DNA from: Trichoderma breve
Lineage: Eukaryota; Ascomycota; Sordariomycetes; Hypocreales; Hypocreaceae
Assembly: GCF_028502605.1 (NCBI RefSeq)
Contig: NC_079234.1
Coordinates: 3,658,001 to 3,722,000, forward strand
Reading direction: 5' to 3'
DNA length: 64,000 nucleotides
A program made the position numbers and the translations under genes. Each line of letters opens with the position of its first letter. The stretch's first letter is position 1. Positions 12,917-24,788 of the stretch are shown here, piece after piece. The notes under the pieces were generated by a model. That model was given only the letters and a program-made list of their open reading frames with translations, did no database searches and was not told the origin of the DNA.

Positions 12917-13449
12917 GATGGATGCTGAGCGGAGGTTATAATATGGGACTGTGGAGACGTATGTTTAGAAAAGAGTAGACAAATTGAAGGATTCTATTTG
13001 GCAATGCATTCAGTCGAGTTGAGATGGTGATTTCTAAATACACACGAGGAAAGAGTAATTTATAGATATAGAAAGTTGGTCGTCATCATCTGGGGCTTCT
13101 GAATGAGCATCAACATGCTTAGAGGTGGGCGTCTCTTTTGTATGTCGCGCACTATCAAGAAGAATAGCCGAATACTTGTGCTCTTATCCACAGCGGTCGT
13201 GCGAATAATAGCCGAAGACCACGCCCGACAACCCCACCTTGGCCGGAACATCATAGCTCCATCCCTGATGAGCTACGGTAGCTTGATCGCGAAGCTCTCC
13301 AAGTCGGCTTCTTCTGATGACGACAATCTACATCGAGACAACACAACCACGAAGCCGACCTTTGACGCAAACCCCGAATTCCTCCTCCCGTTATCTACCC
13401 GCGACATCGGAAATCGCAACAGGATTGTGACGATACTCCTGCTGCTGCC
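12917..13449. other. Divergent promoter region
   Basis: 533 bases between the start of the lyase (-) and the start of TVP23 (+). It must carry both promoters. No ORF or recognisable element beyond AT-rich tracts. Confidence 0.5.
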
Positions 13450-14315
13450 ATGGAAGAGGTCGCGCAGCCCGCACAGGGAGCGCTGAGTTGGCGGCTCAGC
13501 TCCCATCCGATTACGTTGCTCACCTTTCTGGGCTTTCGAATATGTTGGTGGCGCGCTCCCCAATTCCAATTCTTCTTGTCTCAGAGAAGATGGATGTTTC
13601 TTTACGGTGGAGAGAGAGGCTGACGGATGGGGTTTTTGTTGTAGCGAGCGTTCTTATTTACTTTTTGGGATTATGGGTCATCAAGAGCATGTGCGTATAG
13701 TAGTAGTTCCTGGAGTTCTCTCTTGTTGTTTCAAACGGCTAATGTCTGGATAAAACATTTTTTTAGGATCATGATCTTCATCATTACGATTCTGTTGCTG
13801 GCCGCGGACTTTTACTACCTCAAGAACATTGCGGGCCGGCGGCTGGTCGGCCTGCGGTGGTGGAACGAGGTCGACCCTCAGACGGGCGAGTCGCAGTGGG
13901 TGTTTGAGAGCCTGGAGCCGGGCACGCGGCAGATCAACGCGACGGACAGCCGCTTCTTCTGGCTGGCGCTGTACGTGCAGCCGGTGTGGTGGATTCTGAT
14001 GGCGATATTGGCGATTATACGGCTGCAGTTTTTGTGGCTGCCTCTTGTTGGTGAGTTTTTTTGTCTTTTCTTGGATAGCGGTCCCTTTTGTTTTATTTCA
14101 CCAGGTTGGTGGTGTAGGATGCTGGAGGGGCTTACATTGACTTCTTTTTCTTTTATTTAGCGATTGCGTTGGCTCTCACTATCATCAATACGCTGGCGTT
14201 CTCTCGGTGCGACAAGTTTAGCCAGGCATCGAACTTTGCTGGCGGAGCCTTTGGATCGACAAACTTGGCGGGCAGCATTGCGAGCAACTTTGTCAGCCGC
14301 ATGTTCAGATCGTAG
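13450..14315 (+). CDS. TVP23: Golgi membrane protein TVP23
   Basis: Four exons: 13450-13543, 13645-13690, 13767-14050 and 14161-14315, giving 192 residues, the usual length. TVP23 is a multi-pass protein of late Golgi vesicles involved in trafficking. The sequence shows an N-terminal [15 protein letters not shown] segment, a hydrophobic helix [12 protein letters not shown], a second helix [19 protein letters not shown], the family hallmark [14 protein letters not shown], then two more membrane helices and a Gly/Ser/Asn tail ending SRMFRS. All three introns are in phases that keep the hallmark segments intact. The start ATG opens a short polar N-terminus before the first helix. Confidence 0.95.
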
Positions 14316-15133
14316 CCTAGAGATGAAGAGACGGAGAATGTGCAGGAGCGGCATATTGTTTTTCTTTTTTTGTTGATGAAACTATGAGGAAAAAGACTGC
14401 ACGGCACGGTATTGTTTCGGTTCAAACGGGTTGGCGGCAGACCGCCTCATTCATTGTACACTTACCAGAGGGGATTATGCGGCGGAGTGTATTTCCTAAA
14501 GGAGTTGACATTGTTTCTTCTTGGGACCTTGATTGGGAATGAGTTTTTAATGTTTGGCCGAATTCATCCAACCCCCCTCGTTGCTGTTAGCAGCTCTCAC
14601 ACGGGATCAACACGAATGCACCAAAGAATCGAGGTTTGCGTTTCCTTATTTTCTCTATTAGAATTTACAGCGAGCGGCGCCCTCGTGCTACTATGAAGCT
14701 ACTAAATATGCGCAGAGGGTATATGTGTATATATACAACCGAGATTAAAAAAGAGAGAGAGATGCCTGCGAGAGGGAACACAAATTGATATCTTTAGATC
14801 GTCGAGTTCATTTTCCAAGTCATCTCAGCAAAAAGGTTAAAGCGGACAATAAAAGATGCCATCAAAAGGATTGATATCATATCATGAGCTGTGAAGTCCA
14901 TTTGCTTTGCTGTATATGGTATCCCAAAATCGTCACACACAAACATGATATAAAGAAAAATTACGAGCTTCACAGATGAAAAGCAGCCCGGAAGCCAGCT
15001 TATCCCAGCCTCCTAAGAGTCCACAAACGGAAAGGAGGAAAAAAGAAGATATCCGACGGCCTTCCAAAACTTGTGCAAACTCTCGTTTTTGATGGACGTG
15101 GGGAACATATTTTATACTTGCACAAGAGGAAGA
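14316..15133. other. Intergenic region between convergent genes
   Basis: 3' flanks of TVP23 (+) and of the membrane protein gene (-). AT-rich with no credible ORF. A TATATGTGTATATATA tract near 14718-14738 may be part of a 3' UTR. Confidence 0.5.
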
Positions 15134-16507
15134 TCAAGTGGATGTCCTCCGGGCCGCACGTTCAATCTCAGCGTCGAGATGCCGTTCTTCCTCTTCCAGT
15201 CGCAGGATATCAGCTTCCGTCATGCCTTCTTCAACGAGGTGAGCAATGTTGCGTGACCTGTTATTGTTGTCTGAAGCAGAACTGCCTGGACGGTCCACCT
15301 CATCATCGTGAGTAGACATCCCCCTGGCAGCGCTCGTCCCTGCGATGGTCGTCTGAAGAGGTAGCATTGCATTGGTGGAACCGGTACGGGTGCCGTCGTC
15401 GGAAAAGGGGGAGATGATGGGCGACTCGGCGACCGAAGCCTGAACTTCTTTGGTTGCGACGAAAGAGTTGGTAGTCTGGCCGGCAGCATTGTAGCCCTGG
15501 TCGAAATGGCGTCTCCGGCGGCGGCGAAGGAGGAACCACGCGAGACCGCCGATGAGGAGGATGCCAACGACGGAGCACGCCACGGCAATACCGACGATGG
15601 CGCCCGTGCTGAGCCCGTGGCCGCCTCCTCCACTACTGTCTCCGCTGCTGCTGCCTCCGATGCCGTTGCCGTCAGAAGGGTTAGAAGGCCCGCTGGTGGG
15701 CAGAGTCGGGTTGTTGACAGATGAGGTAACAGCCTCGCCGCCTCGGCGATCTTGTTCATTATCGGTTGCCTCATCCCTGTTGAAAGTGTTTATGTCGATC
15801 GAGGAGGTTGAATTCGCAACGGTAAAGACACCTGATTGTGTGAAACCCAGGTTTCCGTTTTTTGTTTTCCAATCGATTTTGATAACCATGCCCTTCTGGT
15901 ACCAGTCGCCTGAAACTAAATCGGAGCCTGTGAGGTTAAGTGTTGCACTTGAAGAGCTCACTAGGGTCGTTGTTAGCATTTCCATCATATAGTGAATGAG
16001 ATCACAGCGCCACGATATGTTGTAAACAAAGAAAAGCAACATACGGCTAACAATCTCGTTTCCGGGCTTAGAATCGCCGAATTTGGCACGAGTAATGACT
16101 TTTGCCTGAGAAATATCGAAAGGTTCTCCCGAAGCAAAAGGCATTCCGTACCAGGAAATATCCAAGGGCGTCGTCGTGCTGTTGCCGACTCTCCACGAAA
16201 AGGTTTTGGTCCGGTTGCTGGTGAAAAAGACTCGCCCTGCAGGTAGGGTCCCGAAATTGGCGGCATCGTTAAATATAATGACCGTGGGTGACGGGAGGGC
16301 AGTGAAAGTGCTTGTAGGTGAAGATGCCGGAGGCAGAATGTTCATCGAAGGTGTTGGCGTTGGCGAGCTGTTTGCGGTGCTTCCAGACCCCCCAGTGCCG
16401 CCACCGACGCCGGCACCATTGTTAGGATTGGGATTGGGATCGGGATTGGGATCGGGATCTTGAGACGGCAGTATTGAAACGCTGCTGGAAGGCACTACGC
16501 CCGCCAT
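15134..16507 (-). CDS. Single-pass membrane protein, unrecognised
   Basis: Two exons, 16045-16507 and 15134-15960, give 429 residues; the 84-base intron between them has no stop in frame. Order of parts: a Pro/Asp/Asn repeat (DPNPDPNPNPN), a beta-rich domain with several N-glycosylation sequons (NRT, NST, NLT; about residues 75-200), a Ser/Gly linker, one membrane helix GAIVGIAVACSVVGILLIGG (about 277-299) followed by six Arg, then a polar cytoplasmic tail ending in a charged helix. This suggests a surface protein with its C-terminus inside. Oddly, the predicted start has no signal peptide. A hydrophobic stretch lies just upstream in another frame, so the true 5' end may be missing. I do not recognise the family. 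Confidence 0.7.
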   Translation of the reverse strand: MAGVVPSSSVSILPSQDPDPNPDPNPNPNNGAGVGGGTGGSGSTANSSPTPTPSMNILPPASSPTSTFTALPSPTVIIFNDAANFGTLPAGRVFFTSNRTKTFSWRVGNSTTTPLDISWYGMPFASGEPFDISQAKVITRAKFGDSKPGNEIVSRMLLFFVYNISWRCDLIHYMMEMLTTTLVSSSSATLNLTGSDLVSGDWYQKGMVIKIDWKTKNGNLGFTQSGVFTVANSTSSIDINTFNRDEATDNEQDRRGGEAVTSSVNNPTLPTSGPSNPSDGNGIGGSSSGDSSGGGGHGLSTGAIVGIAVACSVVGILLIGGLAWFLLRRRRRRHFDQGYNAAGQTTNSFVATKEVQASVAESPIISPFSDDGTRTGSTNAMLPLQTTIAGTSAARGMSTHDDEVDRPGSSASDNNNRSRNIAHLVEEGMTEADILRLEEEERHLDAEIERAARRTST

Positions 16508-18707
16508 GAGGAATGGCTTGGAGGGCGTTGAACGAGTGTGTAACTAGCAGTACTGCCCAAACCAGATAGTGCCTGACACCAACATCCGACGGCACGAGAA
16601 CCAGATATTCGGAACGAGGAGCAAAGCAGGAGGGGAGCAGAAAGAAGAAGAAGAAAAAGAGAAAAGAGAAAAGAGAGAGAGAAAGAGAGAATCTACAGGG
16701 GGTGTAGGAGGTGTAAGTCAATGTGAGTAGTGGGCTCGTCAGACTCGATAATGGCAAAGAGGCGCAAGCCGCACGAGATGTGAGATGTCAGACCGGGGGG
16801 AATAGCGGCCGCGTATAGAATCGCAGGACTAGCTGCAAGGCCTGTCGATTCCTTCCCTCGCTTGAGCATGATTCCATCGTTCGTTTGCCTCTCTCCAACC
16901 ACTCACGACGGGTCCTCTGCTGCAAGCCATCTCATGCCCAATGCCTTGTGTCGTTTTTCTTGCCCTTCCCTTGTCCTGCCTGCGTTGCGTTGCGTTGGCC
17001 TGGCAAGCCTGGGCAGCGCCAGATCAAACCCACTCACCCCCCTGTCCTGGTACGTTTGGCGTCCATTCTGAATAAAAGACCAAAAAAAGATGGTGATGGG
17101 CGAGTGGGTTGGAGTGGGTTTGGCTTGGGCAGATGGATGGATGGGGCTACATGAGGCTGTCTAAAAATGGCATGCTTGGTCGTCTCCGTACACCGCATGT
17201 ATATATAGGTACAAGGTGAGATGGAGATGAAATCGGGTTCGGTCGCTTACGACGGGCACGATGCTGACAGGTAAATGGCAGGGGTCGTGCCAATCCCATC
17301 TGCTTTCGTCTGTTAGTCTGAGTCTCTTGTTTTGTTTTGTCTTCCTGTATCTACTCTTCAACTTACTCATAATTACCCAAACCTCAAGAAGCCCAAAAGC
17401 AATGCAATCAAAGACACGGGCCAAAGCAACAGCCGACGCGCTTTGTAACCCAACGAGCAAAAAGGAGCTGGCCAAGTTGCCAAGCCCCTCCCCCTCAAGA
17501 CAAGCTGCCGACGGATTGGACTAGGATTCCCGTTGCTCTCCATGCACCAGTAGGCCGATTTATTAATGGATAAAACGGAGTGGCGTACCATTTAGAACAG
17601 CCTATGGAGTGCCGGGTGAGGCTGAAGGGTCTCCACTGCGGCTGACTAGGGCGGACATTTGACATGGGGGAAAGAATTTTGGTGGACTGGAACTTGTCAA
17701 AGAGTGGCTTGGGATCTGCCTTGCTGTTGCATGAAGGGAGCAGCGATTGCTATGTTGATGTGGTGAGAAGTCGGCGTTGAAGTTGGAGGTCGGAGCCGAC
17801 GACGTTGAATACCGGAGGTACTGGGTAGTACAGATTGACGCCTCAGGTTTCAAGTGACAGGTAGTACCAGGTGTTGATAAAAGGGTACTACCTAGGTAGT
17901 ACTTGATGCCAAAGTAGCATTTTACCTTGCAATACAGGTACAGGAGCAGCAAATACCAGGTCCATGCGGCTGGCCAGCGTCGATTGGTCACTGTCCCGTC
18001 CATGCCCAAACCTATTGGCACAAGCGAATGCGTTATTGCATGTGGCTTGGGAATAGCCCGTTTCACACACATGATGCATACATGCTTAAGACTCTGGGAG
18101 CTGAAACCGAGCTGAGCATTTTATAGGGTATCGCCTACCAATTAGTAGCCATAGTACGGGGGTAGTTGGTCCGTTGGGTGGCGATTGACAAGTATCGGGC
18201 AAAATGCAAAAGGATCAAGGTATCAATCACCATATTCCATGCCATCCATACCAAGACACAAACAGATGAACGTACAGGCTGAATATCATCTTTTTTCCCC
18301 ATTGGCTGGACGTTGCACAAACTCTCTCTTCCTTCTATTAAATGAATATCTTCTCTTTTTTAAAGTGTTCTCTCTGATTCTTTCGCTCTAGACATATCAC
18401 ACCATCCATACACCGTCTCATCTCCGGCCCATCATACAGCCACACAAACGTACATGCGACACATTATCCCCCCAAACGCTGGTAATGCAGCAACAAAACA
18501 GTCCTCTCCTATACATAACGTCAAAGTTCATCAGCAAAGAAAAAAAAAATCCCATCCATTCGTTCAATTAAGCCCCAGATATCTAGCAAAAGGGGGGGCA
18601 AGAGCTGACGACCGAATCAAACAGGTGAAAAGCGTTACCCAACTCCAATAATGTGCAGAGATAATGCAAGTAAAGGTGAGAAAAAAAGACAAAGGTTGAC
18701 TGTGCCT
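16508..18707. other. Intergenic region, 2.2 kb, with GGTAGTAC repeats
   Basis: Next to the membrane protein gene lies a CT-rich tract (minus strand, about 16620-16690), probably 5' UTR. Further on, GGTAGTAC occurs at 17824 and 17860, and an 18-base perfect palindrome at 17885-17902. No credible gene. Confidence 0.5.
17885..17902. repeat. 18-base perfect palindrome GTACTACCTAGGTAGTAC
   Basis: Each arm repeats the GGTAGTAC unit also found at 17824-17831 and 17860-17867. It lies in gene-free DNA between the membrane protein and DUF726 genes. It could be a binding site for a dimeric factor or the trace of a small repeat; the sequence does not say which. Confidence 0.7.
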
Positions 18708-21700
18708 TTACGCAAATGTCATAGAAATCTCCTGTTCTTTGCCAAAGTCGTCGTCGTCTGGATCGTTCCATGGGTCGGCCAGCGTCATGTTTGGTACCGT
18801 CTTGGCCGTCTTAATCTCTGGTCTGCTAGATTCTCCGTCGAATGCGGAGTGGCGGCGAGGGGGCTCATGGAAAGATGTATCAAACGTCATTTGAATCTCA
18901 TCTTCATCATGACTGGGCTCGTAGAGGTACGGCGACGGAGAAGGGCGAGTCACAGGAGTGCCCATCGTAGTAGCAGGCTGAGCTCGGGGACTGAAGCTGT
19001 CGTTTGCAGGCCGCATCGGCAGCACCTCTGCACTCTTTGATGCCTGCCACGATTCTCGAGGCGCTAGGCCGGAGTTTCGGGCGGGCGTTTGGGGTGATGA
19101 CACCGGTGAATAGTCGAGCTTCATTGGCGGAAGCGTCGACTTAATCTCTTTGACCTGTATTTCTTCTGTGCCATCGTTCTCAGCCTCCTTGGCCAATTCA
19201 GCCCGGATAGCATCAATGTCGAAGAGCACACCGTAGTTGTTGCCATCTTTGTCCTCAACCTTCTTCCCACCCTTGGGTGAATCTTTGCCCGAATCTTCGT
19301 AAATCTCCCACTCTTGTCGCTCCCCCTTGTTGCGTCGCCCAAACAATCCAAACTTGCTTGTTCTCTTGCCAGCCTTGCCCTCTTTCTCTAGTTCTCTACG
19401 TGCTTCTTCGATTTCGTTTATAAGCTCTCGCTGTCGCCCCTGGTGGTCATCTGGGTCAGGGTCTTCAATTTCGGAAAACTCCTCGCTAGTGACAAGCCAT
19501 CCGCATCTCATGAGGAGTGAAGGCATGGCCTTGCGGTACTCCATATGGCCAGCCACGAGATCCGTTACATCAACGTTTTCTATCCATGGGCAATCGTCCA
19601 GGGCACCTAAGCCGGCAACTCGTCTGATGCCGCCGTTGGTCAGCCGGAAAAGATAGCCAAGAATCCAGTCATTGCGGTTGTATCCATTTACGAAGCGGCC
19701 GGAAACCACGGATCGGGCCTTGAGAAATTCCTCTCGTTTGGCAACAATGGGCGATCCAAACATGTATACGTTTTGAATGAGCCCGAACGCACCCTTCTTC
19801 GCCAGCTCCTTTAGGCAAGAGAAGATGACTCGAGCGCCGAGTGAATACCCGACGAGAGTGATGGGCCGCGTACCCAAGCTACGTTCTATGAGCGAGTCGG
19901 CCAGAATAAGACCGGCAGACGTTGCACGATCCAGAGACACCGCCCAGGGGTTGTCGATGAGATAGGAAAGCTTTGTCAGGACTACAGGCAGCTGAATGGC
20001 AGCCATCAAACTGACAAGAATGGTGCTGCCCAAAACTTGCTGCAGACCTTGAGTAAGTGCCTAGAGGGAAAAGTTCCGTTGTGTCAGCCTCTGCAGCAAA
20101 AATCCCAATCAAAATTCTATATATAACGCTTACCTCGGTAGCCAGAATATTGATGGTGTCACCCATACTCCGGAGCATTTCTGGTTCCCACAACACCGAG
20201 TAAATGTCGCCCATGATGGGGTCAACCGTGCTGTACGGCAAACGGACGTCGTCAACTTTTCCTGTCAACCAGCCCGACACTGTGACGATAAGATTGACAC
20301 GCTTGTTATTGTGGAGAGGTCGGTACTCAAAGGTCTTGACAGCGCCGGTTCGGCGACCGGCAGCCCTGCCACCAATGACGCCCCCTGAGGCCGCCGCGCT
20401 GGAGGTGATGATGGCGGCTCCTCCTGCTCCAGCCAAGAAACTGCTTGTGCCCGTCACACCAATGGTCGTGAAACCGGCAGCCAGGCCAGCTCCAATGACG
20501 GGGGCAAGCAGACCAGCCGAAAGCCCAATGACTAGACCACCGCCCACGGTAGCGAGGCCCATCATGATGTATCTCTTCTTCAATGCCATCTTTCTCCGGT
20601 TCTCCATGTGCTCTTCTTCATTCCAATTTTCTTTCTCAGCTGCTTGCTGCATCTCCAACGCATCCGTAACCCTCTTTTCAAACTTGCAAATGTCTATCCA
20701 TGTAATATCTAGGCTCTTGCCGACTCGTTCCAACAGGACTCTTGAACGAGCATCATATATTGAGTCTGCAATGAGTATCAGGAACAAGTCACAGAGCACT
20801 GTCCATCGCAAGTCAATATCGATCTTTTGCGTCGTCGGCATCTGTGAAGGCGTCTTAACCTCGGGCAGCTCCTCGCCACTGTGTGTCTCATAAGGAGGCG
20901 GCATCTCAGCAGGCTTCTCTTCCTCATAGGGCGGCGGATAACGGCTAGACCTGGGAGTCCCCGGCTTCTTCTCTTCGGCCATGGGATTCTGAACCCGAGA
21001 ATTAGCAAGGAGGGCTGGTGTGAGGTCCTGTGCCATGACGCCGTGATCTGCGAGTTGTTCAATCATGATCTGCTCCGCATCACTAATGTCCATGTGATGG
21101 TAGATCCGAATCATCATCTTCTGACCCCACATCTTGACTGCTTCAGCACCCATGACGACTGACTTCTTGGCCGACTTTGTGTTGAGTTGGAGCTTTTCGG
21201 CTTCCTTGACCATATTCACGATTTCTAGGCGGACAACACCGACGTAGGCAATCCTCTGTCCCTCGGTGAGAAGGTCCTTCGTAGCCTGCATCTGGGATAC
21301 GGCGTCTCTGGCCTCGTCATCTTCGCCTATGGAAGTACCATTTGGGTTCTTGAATAGATATTGCGTGTGCTCGTCCATGCTCGTCGCCGACTCGGCATCT
21401 TCATCCATGATAACCCGTGTATATCCCTTTCCGGCACCACCCAGTCCTGAATAACCATATGTCTCATCTTCATCTGCATCATGTTCCTTGGCGATTAAGC
21501 GGTCGTCATCGTCATACATGTCATATCTAGCATAAGATGGCATCTCTTGCCAGCCGCCATCGTCGTCCTCTTTTTTTTCCTCCACTACTTCTTGGCGCTG
21601 CAAGACATGCTGATGTGAGAATTCTGAGACGCCATTGGTACTCATAGGACTAGAGAAGCTTCGGTCTCGTTTCTGCGCCTGACTGAATCCTCCGGGGGAG

Positions 21701-22236
21701 AGATACTTTTCGCTCGGCTCGGTGCCCCTGTTAGGGGTCTTTGGAGTGGAAGGCGCTTCAATCGCACGAGTTTCTCTGATCGGTGATGGGGATGTAGGAG
21801 GCCACGGGTTATTATTTGCCGGCGGAGTCAACGGCTCTTTGGGGCCGGTCTCTATCTCTGTCTTGGGCTCCTGCTGCTGCTGTATCGGTGATGCAACTGC
21901 AGGTATGTCCTCTCGTGTTGGTTGAACATCCTTGGGGCCGGTCTCTTCAGAATCGCTGCTCGACGTGTGCCCATTCTTGCTTCCTGCAGGTTCTGATGTC
22001 TCTTGATGTTCTTCTTTGGAGTCGTGGTGGCCATTCTGCGTCTCGCTGTTCGTATCCGCATCGTGTGTCGCATCTTGGGCGTCCGAGTCCGGGGGTTCCG
22101 CCACCGGTGCGATGAACTTCTTTATGGGCAGACCAAAGTCATCAAACTCGGCCACAGCAGTCGGCGCTGTGCTCGTCTGTGGCGCCGCGGTCGCATTCTC
22201 GGCGGCCGCCTTGGGCTCTGCATCCTGGGCAGCCAT
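18708..22236 (-). CDS. DUF726 alpha/beta-hydrolase-like protein (yeast Mil1/YFL034W type)
   Basis: Two exons, 20134-22236 and 18708-20060, with a 73-base intron, give 1151 residues. The N-terminal 400 residues are acidic and low in complexity. The conserved part follows: a long glycine-rich hydrophobic region (about 560-625, likely membrane-embedded), the segment VNLIVTVSGWL, and the nucleophile elbow GYSLGAR (Ser near 774) followed by NVYMFGSPI and NDWILGYLF. This is the DUF726/TMCO4 family, predicted lipases of unknown substrate; the yeast member Mil1 binds the AP-1 mu chain. The C-terminal 300 residues are again polar. The start is the ATG at 22236; the reading frame extends two codons further up only through a GTG. 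Confidence 0.9.
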
Positions 22237-23211
22237 TGTCACAGCCTCAGGATCTGTGAGGAGGGGTTGAAGATCACGTCCACGTCCACATCCACCTGGT
22301 TGGCACGCGCGGGCATGGATGGGACGTGACGGCGGTGGTGGAGATTCGAGGCTCCGAGAAGAAGCAGAAGAAGAAGAACAAGTCGTGTCCCTGGTATTTC
22401 TTCTTCTGCCGTTGACGCTGGAGGCCGTTAAAGAGGGCGGTGTCGCAAAAGTGGTGGTTACGTCGTTAAATTAAATTTAGCGGCCCCCCGGCTAGCGGGA
22501 GGGAGAAACGTGTGCTGCTTTCGGGCTGCAAATCCGGCGCTCACTGCCACCCAACGCGGATAAGCCAAGAGGATTACGGAGTAGCAGCAATAGCAAGTGT
22601 TTTGATTTGGTCCCTGTCTCAGCTGGATTGGGACAAGAAGACAAGAAGTGTAAATTCAGGGGGAAGGGCTTCGTTGTTTCGGGCAGTGATGACGGGAGCA
22701 ATTCCTTCAGCGGTGTTGGTGATGCAATTTCCAGAGTGGCAGTGGCTCGCATTCGTATTTTGTCTGGGGCATTGGAGGGGATGCTGCTTAGTGTTGTCGT
22801 AAGACGACGGGGATTACCATAAAGGTTATCTATCTTATCACGATCTAATAACGAGACACTTGAGCAAGACAGAATGATCTGACAGCATCCCACACACGCA
22901 CCGCCCTGCTTTGCCGCATTGAGATGTTTCACACATCACGCATCGCTGAACCACAGATTGCATTCCATACCATTTCACCAAAGCAGCGAAATACCCTTAA
23001 GAGAGTCACCCGCAACCGTCACTGAGTTGCTAGTAATTGCGCGTAATATTCTGACGAGTTAATATGTACAATCGCTTCTACCTGTACTCCGAAATGTCAT
23101 AGTATTATAACTCCTTTTCAAAACCAGGGGCAATTTTCATTGCCCTCGACAAGATACCACCTAGGACGAATCCAGCCCACGTTACCACTTTTTTTTCATG
23201 GGATTCGCACT
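22237..23211. other. Intergenic region
   Basis: Promoter side of the DUF726 gene and 3' flank of UTP23, both on the minus strand. No credible ORF or RNA gene seen. Confidence 0.5.
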
Positions 23212-24230
23212 CTAACTCTCCTCCCCGGCATTGTTCTGAGCCACTGCGCTCGGTTCTGGACCGCTGGACGTCGTCTCATTGTCTGACTTGGTCTTCTTCC
23301 TTCGCTTCCGCTTGGCTGGTGCATCTGATGCAGTCTCCGGTTTCTTGTCGGCCTCCTTCTTTGGTAGTTGCTGAGGCTTCTTCTTTTTCATGGATAGTGG
23401 ATTCACCCCTTTGGGGCCTCTGTTCTTCTTAGGCTTCTTCTCTGACGTAGATTCTTGTTTTGCTTTGCTTTGCTTCACGTCGTCGTCGCTTTCGCTTCCA
23501 TCGTCGTCACCCTCACCCTCGCCTCCATTTCGTTCTTCCTTATCCTCGCGTTTCCTCTTGCCCAGGGTATTCTTCAGCTCCGCTCTAAACTTTCGCTTTT
23601 CTTCTCGTTCTCGAATTTGCACACTCTGGTCCGCCATGGGTTCCAGGATCATGACGCTCCGCTTGATGTATATCAACGGCACTCCCCTAATTCCTCGCAG
23701 CATTCTTCGTACATCCACACTCTGGCTTGCGACAACGTAGCGGTGCTTATTCTCACCTGTTGACTTGGGATCCACGACAGACCGCATGCACTCCATGGTC
23801 TCGAGAGGTTTGGGATACTCGTTGGGGTGGTGGCCACAGCGTCTTCGTTCGAATGTCTTGGCCAATTCAATTGCCGCATTGACGCCGGGCTGGTCTTTCT
23901 CAGCGTAGAGTTTTCGGATCTCGCATTGGGTAATCACTATGAACATCGTAAGCAGTGGTCTTGAGTGTTGTTGTCGCCAAACTCACGTGGCTTCACTTTG
24001 CCGTGAACTGTGCTCTGTAACCTGGCTTCTAGGTCCATAGTGCATCGGTTCGCATCTTTTATCATCTCTGCGTCCACTGTGGTTGAAAAACTGTCAGTCG
24101 TGACCATTTCACAGCACTTTTCCAGCCATTGTACAGACGAACCTAGAATCTGATATGGTTCGCGGAAGCCAAACGTCATGGAGAATTGCTCCATGAGCTT
24201 GCGATATTGCTTTGATCGCTTTCCTCTCAT
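23212..24230 (-). CDS. UTP23: rRNA-processing protein UTP23
   Basis: Three exons: 24143-24230, 23987-24076 and 23212-23936, giving 300 residues. UTP23 is a nucleolar PIN-domain-like component of the small-subunit processome needed for early 18S maturation and release of snR30. The protein begins MRGKRSKQYRKLM and continues with FREPYQIL-VDAEMIKDA and KPLITQCEIR, the usual start of the fold. The Cys/His cluster FERRRCGHHP...METMECM fits the family zinc site, and HRYVVASQSVDVRRML with GVPLIYIKRSVMILEP completes the domain. The C-terminal 140 residues are Lys-rich, as usual. Introns are 66 and 50 bases; both junctions fall inside conserved motifs that only splice correctly this way. Confidence 0.95.
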
Positions 24231-24788
24231 CTTGTATGCTTGACTTGGGTCGGCTTGGAATGGTTTTCACAACTTGGAACCGAGAAAAACCAGTCGTCGC
24301 GGGTGCAATAGAATTTCATCCAAGCTCAGGTCCAGCTCGAAAATAAATTTCTTATCGCTTTACAGTGGAGCACGTGCGATAAAGAATCGAAGGTTCATAA
24401 AAGTGGGTCGCCCGCACTGCGACCCGCTCCAGCGCCGGCCTATTACTGTAAACTCATTGGATCCATCATCACTATCACCATGAGATGCTCTATCAAGCTC
24501 GTCCAAGAAGAGCTATCCTTTTCAGAAACCCAAATTTTGAATTCATAGAATATTATATTGACATTGCTATCGGATATATAGCTGAATTTCTTCGCACATC
24601 TAAAAACAAGTAGAGTAAAATAAAATGAACCATGCCGACTCTGTATCATACCATAACCGTCCTATTGCTATTGAAATCGATTATCATTAAACTCAGGTCC
24701 ATATTGAAAAAGACAATTGCTCAGTCCTGATCCCAAAGATAAGGCGCCATCGGTGTATAAACACCAGGCACCATCTAAATCTTTAGTG
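24231..24788. other. Intergenic region
   Basis: Between the start of UTP23 and the stop of the PP2C gene, both minus strand. AT-rich, no ORF. Confidence 0.5.
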
